Assembly (NCBI GenBank): GCA_029339505.1
Contig: JAQISU010000189.1
Location: 558,001 to 622,000 of the forward strand
Length of the DNA stretch: 64,000 nt
Reading direction: 5' to 3'
Source of the DNA: Unio delphinus
Lineage: Eukaryota > Mollusca > Bivalvia > Unionida > Unionidae
Within the stretch, counting starts at the first letter, position 1. Each line of letters opens with the position of its first letter. Both the position numbers and the translations under genes were made by a program. Below are positions 10,470 to 18,280 of the stretch, piece by piece. The notes beneath the pieces are model-generated. The model searched no databases and had not been told where the DNA came from. It was given only the letters and a program-made list of their open reading frames with translations.

Positions 10470-11420
10470 ATGGAATCTATTTATTATTCCCCAAGAGGAT
10501 ACTGGAGGGGTAACGCTGCAATCAGTAAACTCGCTAGCGCCGCAAAAGTGAAAAAAACTACTGCGGCTCATTGGTTATCCAAACAGGCACTATGGCAAAT
10601 TTATCTACCACCGCCTAAACAAATTCAATTCTCGCATTTTGATGTGACCTTTCCTAATGCAGTTCATCAGGCTGATATATTATTTCTGCCACATGATCGT
10701 GGTTACAAATATGCGTTAACTGTAGTTGATATTGCAAGTCGATACAAAGAAGCAGAACCGTTAAAAACAAAATCGGCCACTGAAGTGGCTTCTGCATTTG
10801 AAAGGATTTATCGAAGGAGTCCTCTGCACTGGCCAAATCTATTACAAGTTGATCCTGGCAAGGAATTTCAGGGTGCAGTGTTATCTACAATGAAATATCA
10901 CAATGTCGCTATCAGACGAGGGCATACTGCACTGCATCGTGATCAGGCCATTGTAGAACGATTTAATCGGATTCTTGCTGAACGGTTATTTGGATATCAA
11001 TACGCAAAAGAATTCATCCAAGAAAAAAGATCCCGTGAATGGGTTAAGAGATTACCAGGTGTAGTTACCGCACTGAATAACGAGATTACTAGAACCATCA
11101 ACATGAAACCTATCAACGCGATTAAAAAGAAGTCGATACCTGAAAAACCACAAAAGGATTTTAGCGTTTCCCAACCAATTCTTGGTAGTAGTGTCATTGT
11201 GAGGTACTTATACGAACCAGGAGAGCTTGAAGGGGGTAGAAAAAGGGCTACTGATCCTATTTGGAGCGTCACTACGCATAAGATATCTAGTATAACACGA
11301 TCTACGGGTAGACCTCCAATCTATAAACTGGATTCAACTGCCCCTCAACGGGTTTTTACTAGACAACAATTACAAGTGATACCCGAGGATACTCAATTGC
11401 CACCCCATGGTCTTAACTAG
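10470..11420 (+). CDS. Retrovirus-like (rve) DDE integrase of Polinton type
   Basis: An intact ORF opens at 10449, but the Met at 10470 avoids overlap with the PLA2 gene (stop 10460-10462) and is preferred. Counting from 10449, the catalytic acids are D75 (HQADILF), D135 (QVDPGKEF) and E170 (IVERFNR), a D,D-34-E spacing in an RNase-H fold. The N-terminal 50 residues form the tryptophan-containing region usual before the catalytic core. Residues 245-310 look like the SH3/chromo-like C-terminal DNA-binding part. It should join element ends to a staggered target cut, giving the 6-bp duplication seen here. Its stop overlaps the convergent HNH reading frame by 8 bases (11413-11420). Confidence 0.92.
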   Translation: MESIYYSPRGYWRGNAAISKLASAAKVKKTTAAHWLSKQALWQIYLPPPKQIQFSHFDVTFPNAVHQADILFLPHDRGYKYALTVVDIASRYKEAEPLKTKSATEVASAFERIYRRSPLHWPNLLQVDPGKEFQGAVLSTMKYHNVAIRRGHTALHRDQAIVERFNRILAERLFGYQYAKEFIQEKRSREWVKRLPGVVTALNNEITRTINMKPINAIKKKSIPEKPQKDFSVSQPILGSSVIVRYLYEPGELEGGRKRATDPIWSVTTHKISSITRSTGRPPIYKLDSTAPQRVFTRQQLQVIPEDTQLPPHGLN

Positions 11421-11733
11421 CACCCTTGCGTCTATTACACTCAAGACAAGTCAACATCACATTATTTCTGACATGACCGAGATTGTTATTTTTTCTGTCT
11501 AAGGTGAATTGGCGAGGATCCTTATCCGAATACTGCCAACGCATTATACAATTGCAACTTGCGCAGTGATTATTCTGTTGTTTCTTCAAAGTGATTATTA
11601 ATTCAGCATCAATATCAAATTCTCGTTGTTTTTTTTTTGTCTTGTTGTTTGTAACCGGAGAGTTTTTTATCAATAATATCATTATCGTCACCAATGATTT
11701 CATCATCGCCAATGATTTCATCATCGAAGACAA
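11413..11733 (-). CDS. HNH-type zinc endonuclease domain, probably the C-terminus of the polymerase-helicase
   Basis: The domain is in residues 36-106 of this frame: CASC (C57, C60), then FTLDRKNNNLGH, then CLECNRRKG (C96, C99), the usual arrangement of a zinc-bound HNH (beta-beta-alpha metal) fold. The first catalytic His position appears to be Arg (LDR), a variant also used in some HNH lineages. Codons upstream of about 11628 are shadows of the polymerase-helicase frame. The reading frame of that gene and this one differ by one base exactly at an A10 run (11629-11638 on the minus strand), so they are most simply one gene. The stop overlaps the integrase stop tail to tail, so this frame's end fits the gene packing. 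Confidence 0.7.
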   Translation of the reverse strand: MSSMMKSLAMMKSLVTIMILLIKNSPVTNNKTKKKQREFDIDAELIITLKKQQNNHCASCNCIMRWQYSDKDPRQFTLDRKNNNLGHVRNNVMLTCLECNRRKGAS

Positions 11734-14286
11734 TTCTTCGAAGTTGATTTATTTTTCGTACTCTAGACACTGCGAGATAGACTAAATTTGACCATTCTAT
11801 GCGATTATCTACCATCCAAACAATTGTATCCGATATAGTCAATCCCTGTGAAGAATGTATCGTCGCTGCGTATCCTAGCGTCCATGGGGATTTATTAGCA
11901 CGCAATGCATCTTCAACGACATTGATATCAACCAGCACAATATCATTTAATACGAGAATCTTCTTTTCACGCCCTGACTCTGTCAGGCCTGGAATATCAA
12001 CTTTGATGTTCTGTTTTCGTGTATCCGATGGCCTATAACAGAGGGGCACTGGAAGCGTTGCAAATTTTTGTTTATGCAATTCAAATAACTTCATCTGAAG
12101 TGTGTCCCTGACTATTTTTCTACTTGCAATGATTAAATCATTTGGTCTCCACGCTTCCCAAAACTCATTCATGGGAGTTTCCGAAATTATTTCACGGGTT
12201 ATTTCACACTGGATTCTATCCGGTTGTAATCTAATTAGTTTCTTCAATTCTTTTAATTCATTATCAAGTGATCTATGATCAGTATCAATTTCTTCATAAT
12301 AGTCTACAAAACCCTTTAGCCATTCATGGGGAGATGCACCGACAAATGGTGGTGGTTGCCCGTGATCACCGCACATGACGACTTTTGTATTCTTCAATAA
12401 CAACCACTCAAGAAATATTTTTAAGACATCTTCGGATACTGTGTCTATTTCATCCCAAATCATGATTTCAGGAATAAATTTCTCTCCCATGCGCTCAGGA
12501 GTCCATTTATCTCCCTTCCATCGGAAAAAGCTGTGATAAGTGCAAGCATTTACCCCTCTCTGTATCATTTCTCTTGCAAGTCTATGAGTTGGTGTTAGCA
12601 CAATCATGTTTGGATTGGAAACACGAAATAACTCAATCGCCCGGGTTGTTTTTCCTGACCCGCCACAACCGTTTAAATAAACTGTTTTATACAGGCATAT
12701 TGGATCAGAAATCGGTGGTGCACTAGAAAATTCTGAACACTGATTGCTTTCTAAGTAATTATTTTCAATGGTAACATCTGCTGATGGAATATAATCATGA
12801 AGCATTTCTTTCTTAATTCTCCATGTCCCCCATTTCTCGTTGCCAGTAGCCTTAAAATCAGCCATTTTGCTATTTATGTAAAATGAATCAGTAGCAACTC
12901 TAACTGCGGTGGTAGGAAATCTATTGATCATTGAAAATAAATTAATAGAAGCATAACCGAGCATAGAAGCTCTTAAGTGTGTGTACTGCGGATGGTATCC
13001 ATCATTGTAGGTAACAATTGTACCCAATTTGGTTCCATCGGACAGAAATGCGTCCCTACGATTGACATATAGGCCCTTATTCGTTAGATCCGCGATTACA
13101 AAATCGTATTCAGCGTTGTCTATAATCAATCGTGAAGAATATTTCGTATTATCATCTTTGCCACCTTGGGTAAATTTACCGATTATTCTTCGTCCAAGAT
13201 TTTTTGCTTCATTGTTTCTGATTTCAAATAACTGTTGGGACCAATCCATGATTTGTTGTTCATTAAAATCAGGAAACAGTTTTCGCTCTTCGCTAATTAT
13301 TTTTTCTAGATCAGGTTGTGGTAACCAGACTGATTTCTGTGCTCGATAGGATATAATTGCTTCACTGACAATTAATGATTTTAACATCTTACAATCAAGC
13401 ATATACCGTAATAGCACTATTGGCATCCAGTGTTTTTCAGACATGTGTTTACCAATCCAAAGATAACTACACGGATGAAGTCCTTCAGACATTTCAAATG
13501 ATACCACACAAGCGAATCCGGTTAAATCAAAATCAGGCAGTGGTCCATTAATAGCAACACGGGTCATTTCGTGTGTGGGGTGTCCAAATCGTTTGAAATA
13601 TTTCTCACACTCTCCATACCCAAGAAAACTTCCTGGATAACACGCAATCATATCAACTGAAATAACGGTATCAGCGGTGTATTTTGTGTTCCATAATCCG
13701 CCGTGGCTGTATTCAAGACAGGACAATTTGACATCTGATAAAAACTCACTTCGTGTTGGTTTCCACGCGTTTTTCTTTCTAGCAAAATGTGCTGCAATGG
13801 ATGGTACTGTGAAACAGTTTGCTAATAATTGATCTTCGATTTCCCCCTCAGAAAACTCACTAGCTAGTTGTTTCATTTGATTCTGCAGCTCTTCAGTACG
13901 GTATAATTCTCCGTTAGGCCTTACAAACTGATCAAATTTGCATTCTTCGTCTGAATTACTATGAAATAGCCACATTGACACGGGATCGTTTTTACTCAAA
14001 TGGTAAATAGCATCAAATAATTTCTGCTCTGAAAAAAACTCTTTGGTTTGGGGTAGATATTTTACGGTTCTATCCCGTGGGAATATTGTTACTGCAGATG
14101 ACCACGCGTGTGTGTTATGATCAATAATTTCAATGGGGGTTCCCTGTGATTTATATTTCGATTCGTATAATACTTCTCCGGTGATTGTCCTTACCGATAT
14201 TGGAAATCTTAATGATTTTTCTAATTTAGTTATATCCTGAATTGTTGCTCCATGCTCTTTTACCGTGAACTCCCACTCGGTTATTT
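11615..14286 (-). CDS. DNA polymerase B-like palm fused to SF1 (Pif1/RecD-like) helicase
   Basis: The reading frame is open from about 14286 to 11615; no ATG occurs before the codon at 13999 (TTG), so translation must enter from the ORF at 14281-14670. Numbering from 13999, family-B polymerase motifs are A at 115-123 (VDMIACYPG, D116), a basic B-like helix near 263-280 and C at 368-375 (VATDSFYI). The second Asp of the usual DTDS is kept (D371); the first is Ala. I see no 3'-5' exonuclease signature. The helicase follows: Walker A GCGGSGKT (444-451), motif Ia LTPTHRLA (468-475), Walker B IWDE (514-517), GDHGQ (544-548), IHSSQG (714-719) and the SR of motif VI (745-746). It probably replicates the element. 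This is not the usual protein-primed PolB of Polintons. Confidence 0.78.
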
Positions 14287-14670
14287 TTTTTTTCGTCTTA
14301 GATCAGTTAGTTTATTTCCCCGGGACGCATTTGTGAAGTGTTCTATTATTCGTTCTGCTACACAATTGAGGCCTGTCGAATATTTCATGGGTGCTAGTTT
14401 TGAAATATCAGGTTTTTCATTGAGCGGATAGATCCCGTAAACAACTGCTGTGACAGGATAAGATCTTTCGTAGTAGGGTTTATCAATTCCAGTCAAAATT
14501 CCCGGTTTGGAATCCTGATTCACGGTGACAGTTTTTTTGCCCCTGAGAATGGGTTCAAATTTATCCCTAATAATCCATTTGCCATCCTCACGGATAATGA
14601 ATTTGATTCGGAAAAAATGACTTTTTTCCCCAACACGTGAAATGATCACTGCTGCTTTTTCATCATTCAT
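14281..14670 (-). CDS. N-terminal piece of the polymerase-helicase, separated by one frame shift
   Basis: 129 residues, starting with a clear ATG (MNDEKAAV). Beta-rich and basic, with no motif I can name. It ends at a TAA directly after an A10 run (14284-14293, minus strand). The frame one base back is open from there into the polymerase without any start codon, so this ORF supplies the start of that protein. An 11-base or 8-base A run would make the two continuous. Candidate explanations are assembly error, a true one-base deletion, or -1 frameshifting on the A run. Confidence 0.65.
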   Translation of the reverse strand: MNDEKAAVIISRVGEKSHFFRIKFIIREDGKWIIRDKFEPILRGKKTVTVNQDSKPGILTGIDKPYYERSYPVTAVVYGIYPLNEKPDISKLAPMKYSTGLNCVAERIIEHFTNASRGNKLTDLRRKKK

Positions 14671-14694
14671 GGTAGCGTCAACAACACCATCAAT

Positions 14695-15267
14695 TCAAAA
14701 TGTTGACCAGCAATAAGATGCTCCATCACGCTTGAATTCATTAAAACAGTCTCTGATGGGTTTATCAAGAATTTTATTCTTGGGTGTATTAGAAACTATA
14801 TCAAGATTGAATTGAGCATCCTTCCATGGTGATCTCATGTTTCCGTCTCTTGGACATTTGTTACGTTTTTTTGGTCTATCGAGATTAAATCTAGGATTGA
14901 TTTTCAATAATCTCTTAAACTCTTTCATGTTTCCGTCTCTTGGACGTTTGTTACGTTTTTTGGGTTTATCGATATTAAATTTAGGGTTAATTTTTAATAA
15001 TCTCTTAAACTCTTTCATGTTTCCGTCTCTTGGACGTTTGTTACGTTTTTTTGGTCTATCGAGATTAAATCTAGGATTGATTTTCAATAATCTCTTGAAC
15101 TCTTTCATGTTTCCGTCTCTTGGACGTTTGTTACGTTTGTTTCCGTCTATTGGACATTTTTTTGGTCAGTTGAGATTAAATCTAGGATTGATTTTCAATA
15201 ATCTCTTGAACTCTCTATCGGTATTGATTTTAGCATTTTTCGAAGTCAATCTCTTGAACTCCTTCAT
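14695..15267 (-). CDS. Basic protein of about 30-residue repeats, one in-frame TGA
   Basis: Opens with ATG at 15267, meets TGA at 15166-15168 and continues in the same frame from ATG 15108 to 14695. The core is at least three near-identical 30-residue units (90-bp DNA repeats), each of the type 'MKEFKRLLKINPRFNLDRPK' followed by 'KRNKRPRDGN', with a shorter diverged unit upstream that holds the stop. The unique C-terminus ends CWSTF. Strong Lys/Arg/Pro content suggests nucleic acid binding or genome condensation, or simple nuclear import signals; function is unknown. It starts divergently from the NUMOD/HNH gene. The plus-strand open frame across these repeats is a shadow. Confidence 0.55.
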
Positions 15268-15364
15268 GCTATACTAAAAACAAGTGTCTAAATGAAAGAT
15301 TTATGTATAATGATTCACTGCAAATGGATCAGTCACTGAATTAGACAAATAGTATAGTATACGA
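15268..15364. promoter_or_regulatory. Probable bidirectional promoter with mirrored elements
   Basis: The 97-bp spacer separates two divergent starts. It holds an inverted pair next to each start: CTATACTA (15269-15276) with GTCTAA (15286-15291) on the left, and TTAGAC (15341-15346) with TAGTATAG (15350-15357) on the right. Symmetry with respect to the two genes suggests shared promoter or factor-binding sites. The promoter role is inference. Confidence 0.45.
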
Positions 15365-15895
15365 ATGACCCAAGAATTCAGACAGCACCCTGTGAGTACA
15401 AATTATGAAGCATCCAGTGATGGTGTTGTAAGACACTGTAGACTGAAGAACCCAGTTGGGAGGGATAATGGTATGGGGTATTTGTTCTTTACTGTTGGAA
15501 AGAAGAAATATTACAATCATCGTTTCATATTTGAATGTTTTAATGGATTGATCAAAGATGGTTTTGTTATCGATCACATTGATTCTAATCCAAGGAACAA
15601 TTCTTCATCAAATCTGCAAGCTATCACACAGAGTGAGAATTCCAAACGAGGAAGGACTGGCACTTTTTCAAAAAAAACGAAACCAGTAAAATCTTTTAAT
15701 ACAACAACTAACGAAGAGAAAATATTTAAATCAATATATGAAGCCGGCAAGTATTTCAATATTTGTAGAGCCTCAGTACGATTCGTTGCAGAGGGGGTTT
15801 GTCGATCGGCTATTTCAAAAAAGAGTGGACAAAAGTTCAATTTAGTTATGTCTAATGCGTCATATTTTCCAATTAGAGATATGTCATTCTTATAG
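15365..15895 (+). CDS. NUMOD/HNH endonuclease of homing type
   Basis: 176 residues. The N-terminus has a NUMOD4-like segment (YEASSDGVVRH, residues 14-24). An HNH_3-type nuclease core follows at about 48-95 (NHRFIFECFNG, then VIDHIDSNPRNNSSSNLQ). Residues about 116-140 form a NUMOD1-like helix-turn-helix (FKSIYEAGKYFNICRASVRF). This order is that of phage and giant-virus homing endonucleases, which cut DNA and spread their own gene. It is free-standing: no flanking intron or intein was seen. It is intact, and its stop lies 4 bases before the next start. It could be selfish or could serve the element in genome processing. Confidence 0.8.
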   Translation: MTQEFRQHPVSTNYEASSDGVVRHCRLKNPVGRDNGMGYLFFTVGKKKYYNHRFIFECFNGLIKDGFVIDHIDSNPRNNSSSNLQAITQSENSKRGRTGTFSKKTKPVKSFNTTTNEEKIFKSIYEAGKYFNICRASVRFVAEGVCRSAISKKSGQKFNLVMSNASYFPIRDMSFL

Positions 15896-15899
15896 AATA

Positions 15900-16247
15900 A
15901 TGAATTCTGAAAACATGAATAGCATCATAGTTGAAATAGCAAAATTGAAAAATCAGGATATCAAACTATCAGATGGGTTAAATCCTGATCAAATTGTGTC
16001 TGATTTTCAGGATATAGAATACGGGGTTAGCACTAACAAATATATGCTACCCAAGAAGTATGCACTCATCAAAAGAATTCAGAATTCTATTAAAGACTCT
16101 CTTTCATTTTCCAGTGACATCAGTGTGTTCGTTCCGTTGTATACTATCGTAGAGGGAATACGAAAAGAATTGGGGTACGAATACGAATTGAAAAAAGAAG
16201 TCAACTCTAAAATTAGAAACCTACGAGCATTAATTCAAGAAAATTGA
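15900..16247 (+). CDS. Small protein of unknown function
   Basis: 115 residues from the ATG at 15900 (MNSENMNSII), 4 bases after the endonuclease stop, so the two are probably co-transcribed. Predominantly helical and charged, with a Lys/Glu-rich C-terminal helix. No domain recognised. The frame is open further upstream (15855), but that part overlaps the endonuclease. It is followed directly by the repeat array. Confidence 0.5.
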   Translation: MNSENMNSIIVEIAKLKNQDIKLSDGLNPDQIVSDFQDIEYGVSTNKYMLPKKYALIKRIQNSIKDSLSFSSDISVFVPLYTIVEGIRKELGYEYELKKEVNSKIRNLRALIQEN

Positions 16248-16322
16248 TTACCCGACCATTGATTGCCCGACCATCATCATTTTTTGATTGCCCGATCATT
16301 TATCATTTTTTTTAGCCGACCC
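16243..16322. repeat. Short direct repeats (GATTGCCCGACCAT-like)
   Basis: Four diverged copies of about 14 bases of the type GATTGCCCGACCAT lie just after the small ORF and before the hairpin array, separated by T-rich spacers. Confidence 0.6.
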
Positions 16323-16880
16323 TCAAAGGATATGTCAAAAATAGAATGAGGAAACTGTGGTATTAATTATTTTATATACAATTTCCACACTTTCCTCATC
16401 ATTGATAGAAGCTGTTATAGGATGAAATAACACTTCCATGACCGTATCAAAAATCATCTGACATGTCAAAAAAGTGGGGAAAGTGTGGTATTAATTATTT
16501 TATATACAATTATGACACTTTCCCCATCAAAGATAGAGCCGTTAAAACAATCAAATAGCACTTCCATGACCGTATCAAAAATCATCTGACATGTCAAAAA
16601 AGTGGGGAAAGTGTGGTATTAATTATTTTATATACAATTATGACACTTTCCCCATCAAAGATAGAGCCGTTAAAACAATCAAATAACACTTCCATGACTG
16701 TGTTAAAAATCATCCGACATGTCAAAAAATCGAATGAGGAAAGTGTGGTATTAATTATTTTATTAGAGAATTCCACACTTTCCTCATCAATGATAGAAGG
16801 TGTCTCACGATGAAATAACACTTCCTTGACTGTGTTAAAAATCATCTGACATGTCAAAAAAGTGGGAAAGTGTTTTACAA
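16323..16880. repeat. Tandem array of hairpin-forming 128-132-bp units (four units plus a partial one)
   Basis: Units repeat at 16347, 16475, 16603 and 16735, with a partial fifth near 16862. Each has a 12-14-bp inverted repeat around an AT-rich loop of about 25 bases: in unit 4 TGAGGAAAGTGTGG (16735-16748) pairs with 16773-16786, and in unit 2 TGGGGAAAGTGT (16475-16486) pairs with 16515-16526. Both arms change together between units (GAGG/CCTC versus GGGG/CCCC). Each repeat also carries the 10-bp palindrome TGACATGTCA or a variant. The array sits between the left module and the rightward virion module. Terminator, replication origin or packaging signal are all possible. The short open frames across it are shadows. 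Confidence 0.85.
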
Positions 16881-16907
16881 CTGAAAAATGGTTTCTGATT
16901 TCAAATA

Positions 16908-17811
16908 ATGGTCAATGAAGCATTAACAACCCGATTAGCTCGTGAACGACTGGATGCAATTAAGAGATTTGTACCAATTCGTGACTCTGTACGGAATAAA
17001 CTGCAGCAACGACAGAGTTTACAAACTGATTTTGCTCTGGGGTCTGAAGAATTGTTTAAACCAGTAACCACAGCAACGAAGGGGGTAGAGCGTGCTTTAC
17101 TGGGAGATGGTCCCGAGACGGGAAAATCTGTTATTGGTGAACTTGAAAAAATAGCAGCGAAAACTGAACAAACAAAACAAATGGAATCAAAAAGAATAGT
17201 AGATGATTTACGCATGAGATTTAACGAGGAAGGGTTAGCAGCAATTGATGAGACTGATTCAACAGAAATTCCTGCGCTTGTTGTTACGACTTATGAAAAC
17301 AGAAAAAAATGTTGAAACCAGAACATCATAAATATGTTAAGAATTTCACTCATTGGGCTGATATATTTTATAAAATCAAAACTGGAAAAAGTCAAAAAAG
17401 ACAGATAGTGCATCATACATCGAATATATCGATGCGGTGGATCACGTGTATAATCAATACGAAGAGTTTAAACAACCAAAATTGCAAAGGCAGCGACAGC
17501 AACCTACAAAGAAAGTACACTCTCCTAAAAAACAACAACTACCACCTGATGATGATGATGATGATTTAGAAAAACTAGATGAAGCAGCTGGTTATAGCGG
17601 AAGTGGATTAGGGACTTGTCCTGATAGTGTTATCAATGATATATCACGATTAGATGTTCTTGTAGGAGGATTCCGAGCTGGAAATAATTCACCGGAAATA
17701 ATTAATGAAGCAGCTGATATCTGTAGACGGTTATTTGCCGGCGGTATCATGGATATCAAAACATATCGAGATTTCATTGACGAGTTAGCAAATGGGTATC
17801 ATAGTGATTAA
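16908..17811 (+). CDS. Unknown Polinton protein, probably one gene broken by two frame shifts
   Basis: Three consecutive pieces: 16908-17315 (135 residues, helical, charged), 17309-about 17395, and about 17374-17811. Each join needs a -1 shift. The first is at an A7 run (17303-17309), the second at an A5 or A6 run (17386-17390 or 17394-17399). The later part has a Gln/Lys-rich stretch, a six-Asp run, then a folded-looking C-terminus (RLDVLVGGFRAGNN and following). LVGGF fits the adenain cleavage consensus. First gene of the virion module. Function unknown; a structural or scaffold role is a guess. Confidence 0.6.
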
Positions 17812-17844
17812 ATAACAATTGAAAACACTATTGTTTTTATAATA

Positions 17845-18227
17845 ATGATCGTACACTACAATCATGATAAACCAACCCTCGTCTATGTAGTTAATTCACG
17901 GTTTCCAGTTTATAAAGCATACTATGGAGATGGCCTCGGCAATACCATTTTAGGATTCTTTTCAAGAATGGCCCCAAAAGTGATGCCGTTAGCTAAACAA
18001 TTATCAATGAAAGCCATTGATGTTATTCGTGATAAGGGTATTAGTACTGTTGGAGATCTTGCCGAAAAAAGAAACCGTTACCGTCTACAGAAGAAATGCC
18101 TGCAAGTGTTAGTAAAATAATAAATAACGCAGTAGATGAAAAACTAGCGTCGATGGTAAATCAAGGGGACCAAAGCAATATTGCAAACATGATAGCAGGA
18201 AGTGGCTTTAAAAAACTACGACGATGA
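17845..18227 (+). CDS. Small minor virion protein (pVI/pX-like), one frame shift
   Basis: The first 91-residue frame (17845-18120) has the amphipathic segment GLGNTILGFFSRMAPKVMPL at residues 31-50, which could bind membranes. At an A6 run (18065-18070) the frame one base back becomes the plausible coding frame and runs to a TGA at 18225-18227, ending with a Gly-Ser-Gly and basic tail. The sequence IAGSG near this end fits the adenain consensus [MIL]XGX-G, so the basic tail could be cleaved off by the element's protease. Place, size and features resemble small adenovirus-like core or minor capsid proteins; the assignment is inference. Confidence 0.6.
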
Positions 18228-18280
18228 AATGGAAAAATCGTTTACGATTTCACTATTTAGACTCTGATAAATAGAATAAA

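Noticed and set aside
14837..15277. 146-residue plus-strand ORF with hydrophobic repeats
   Set aside because: It is the antisense shadow of the basic repeat gene. Its repeats simply mirror the 90-bp units, and the minus-strand composition fits the element better.
16594..16857. Open frames across the hairpin array on both strands
   Set aside because: They follow the repeat units and have no domain; the stem-loop symmetry explains the sequence better than coding.
16243..16880. CRISPR-like array
   Set aside because: The units are contiguous 128-132-bp repeats without unique spacers, in a eukaryotic transposon; no cas genes.
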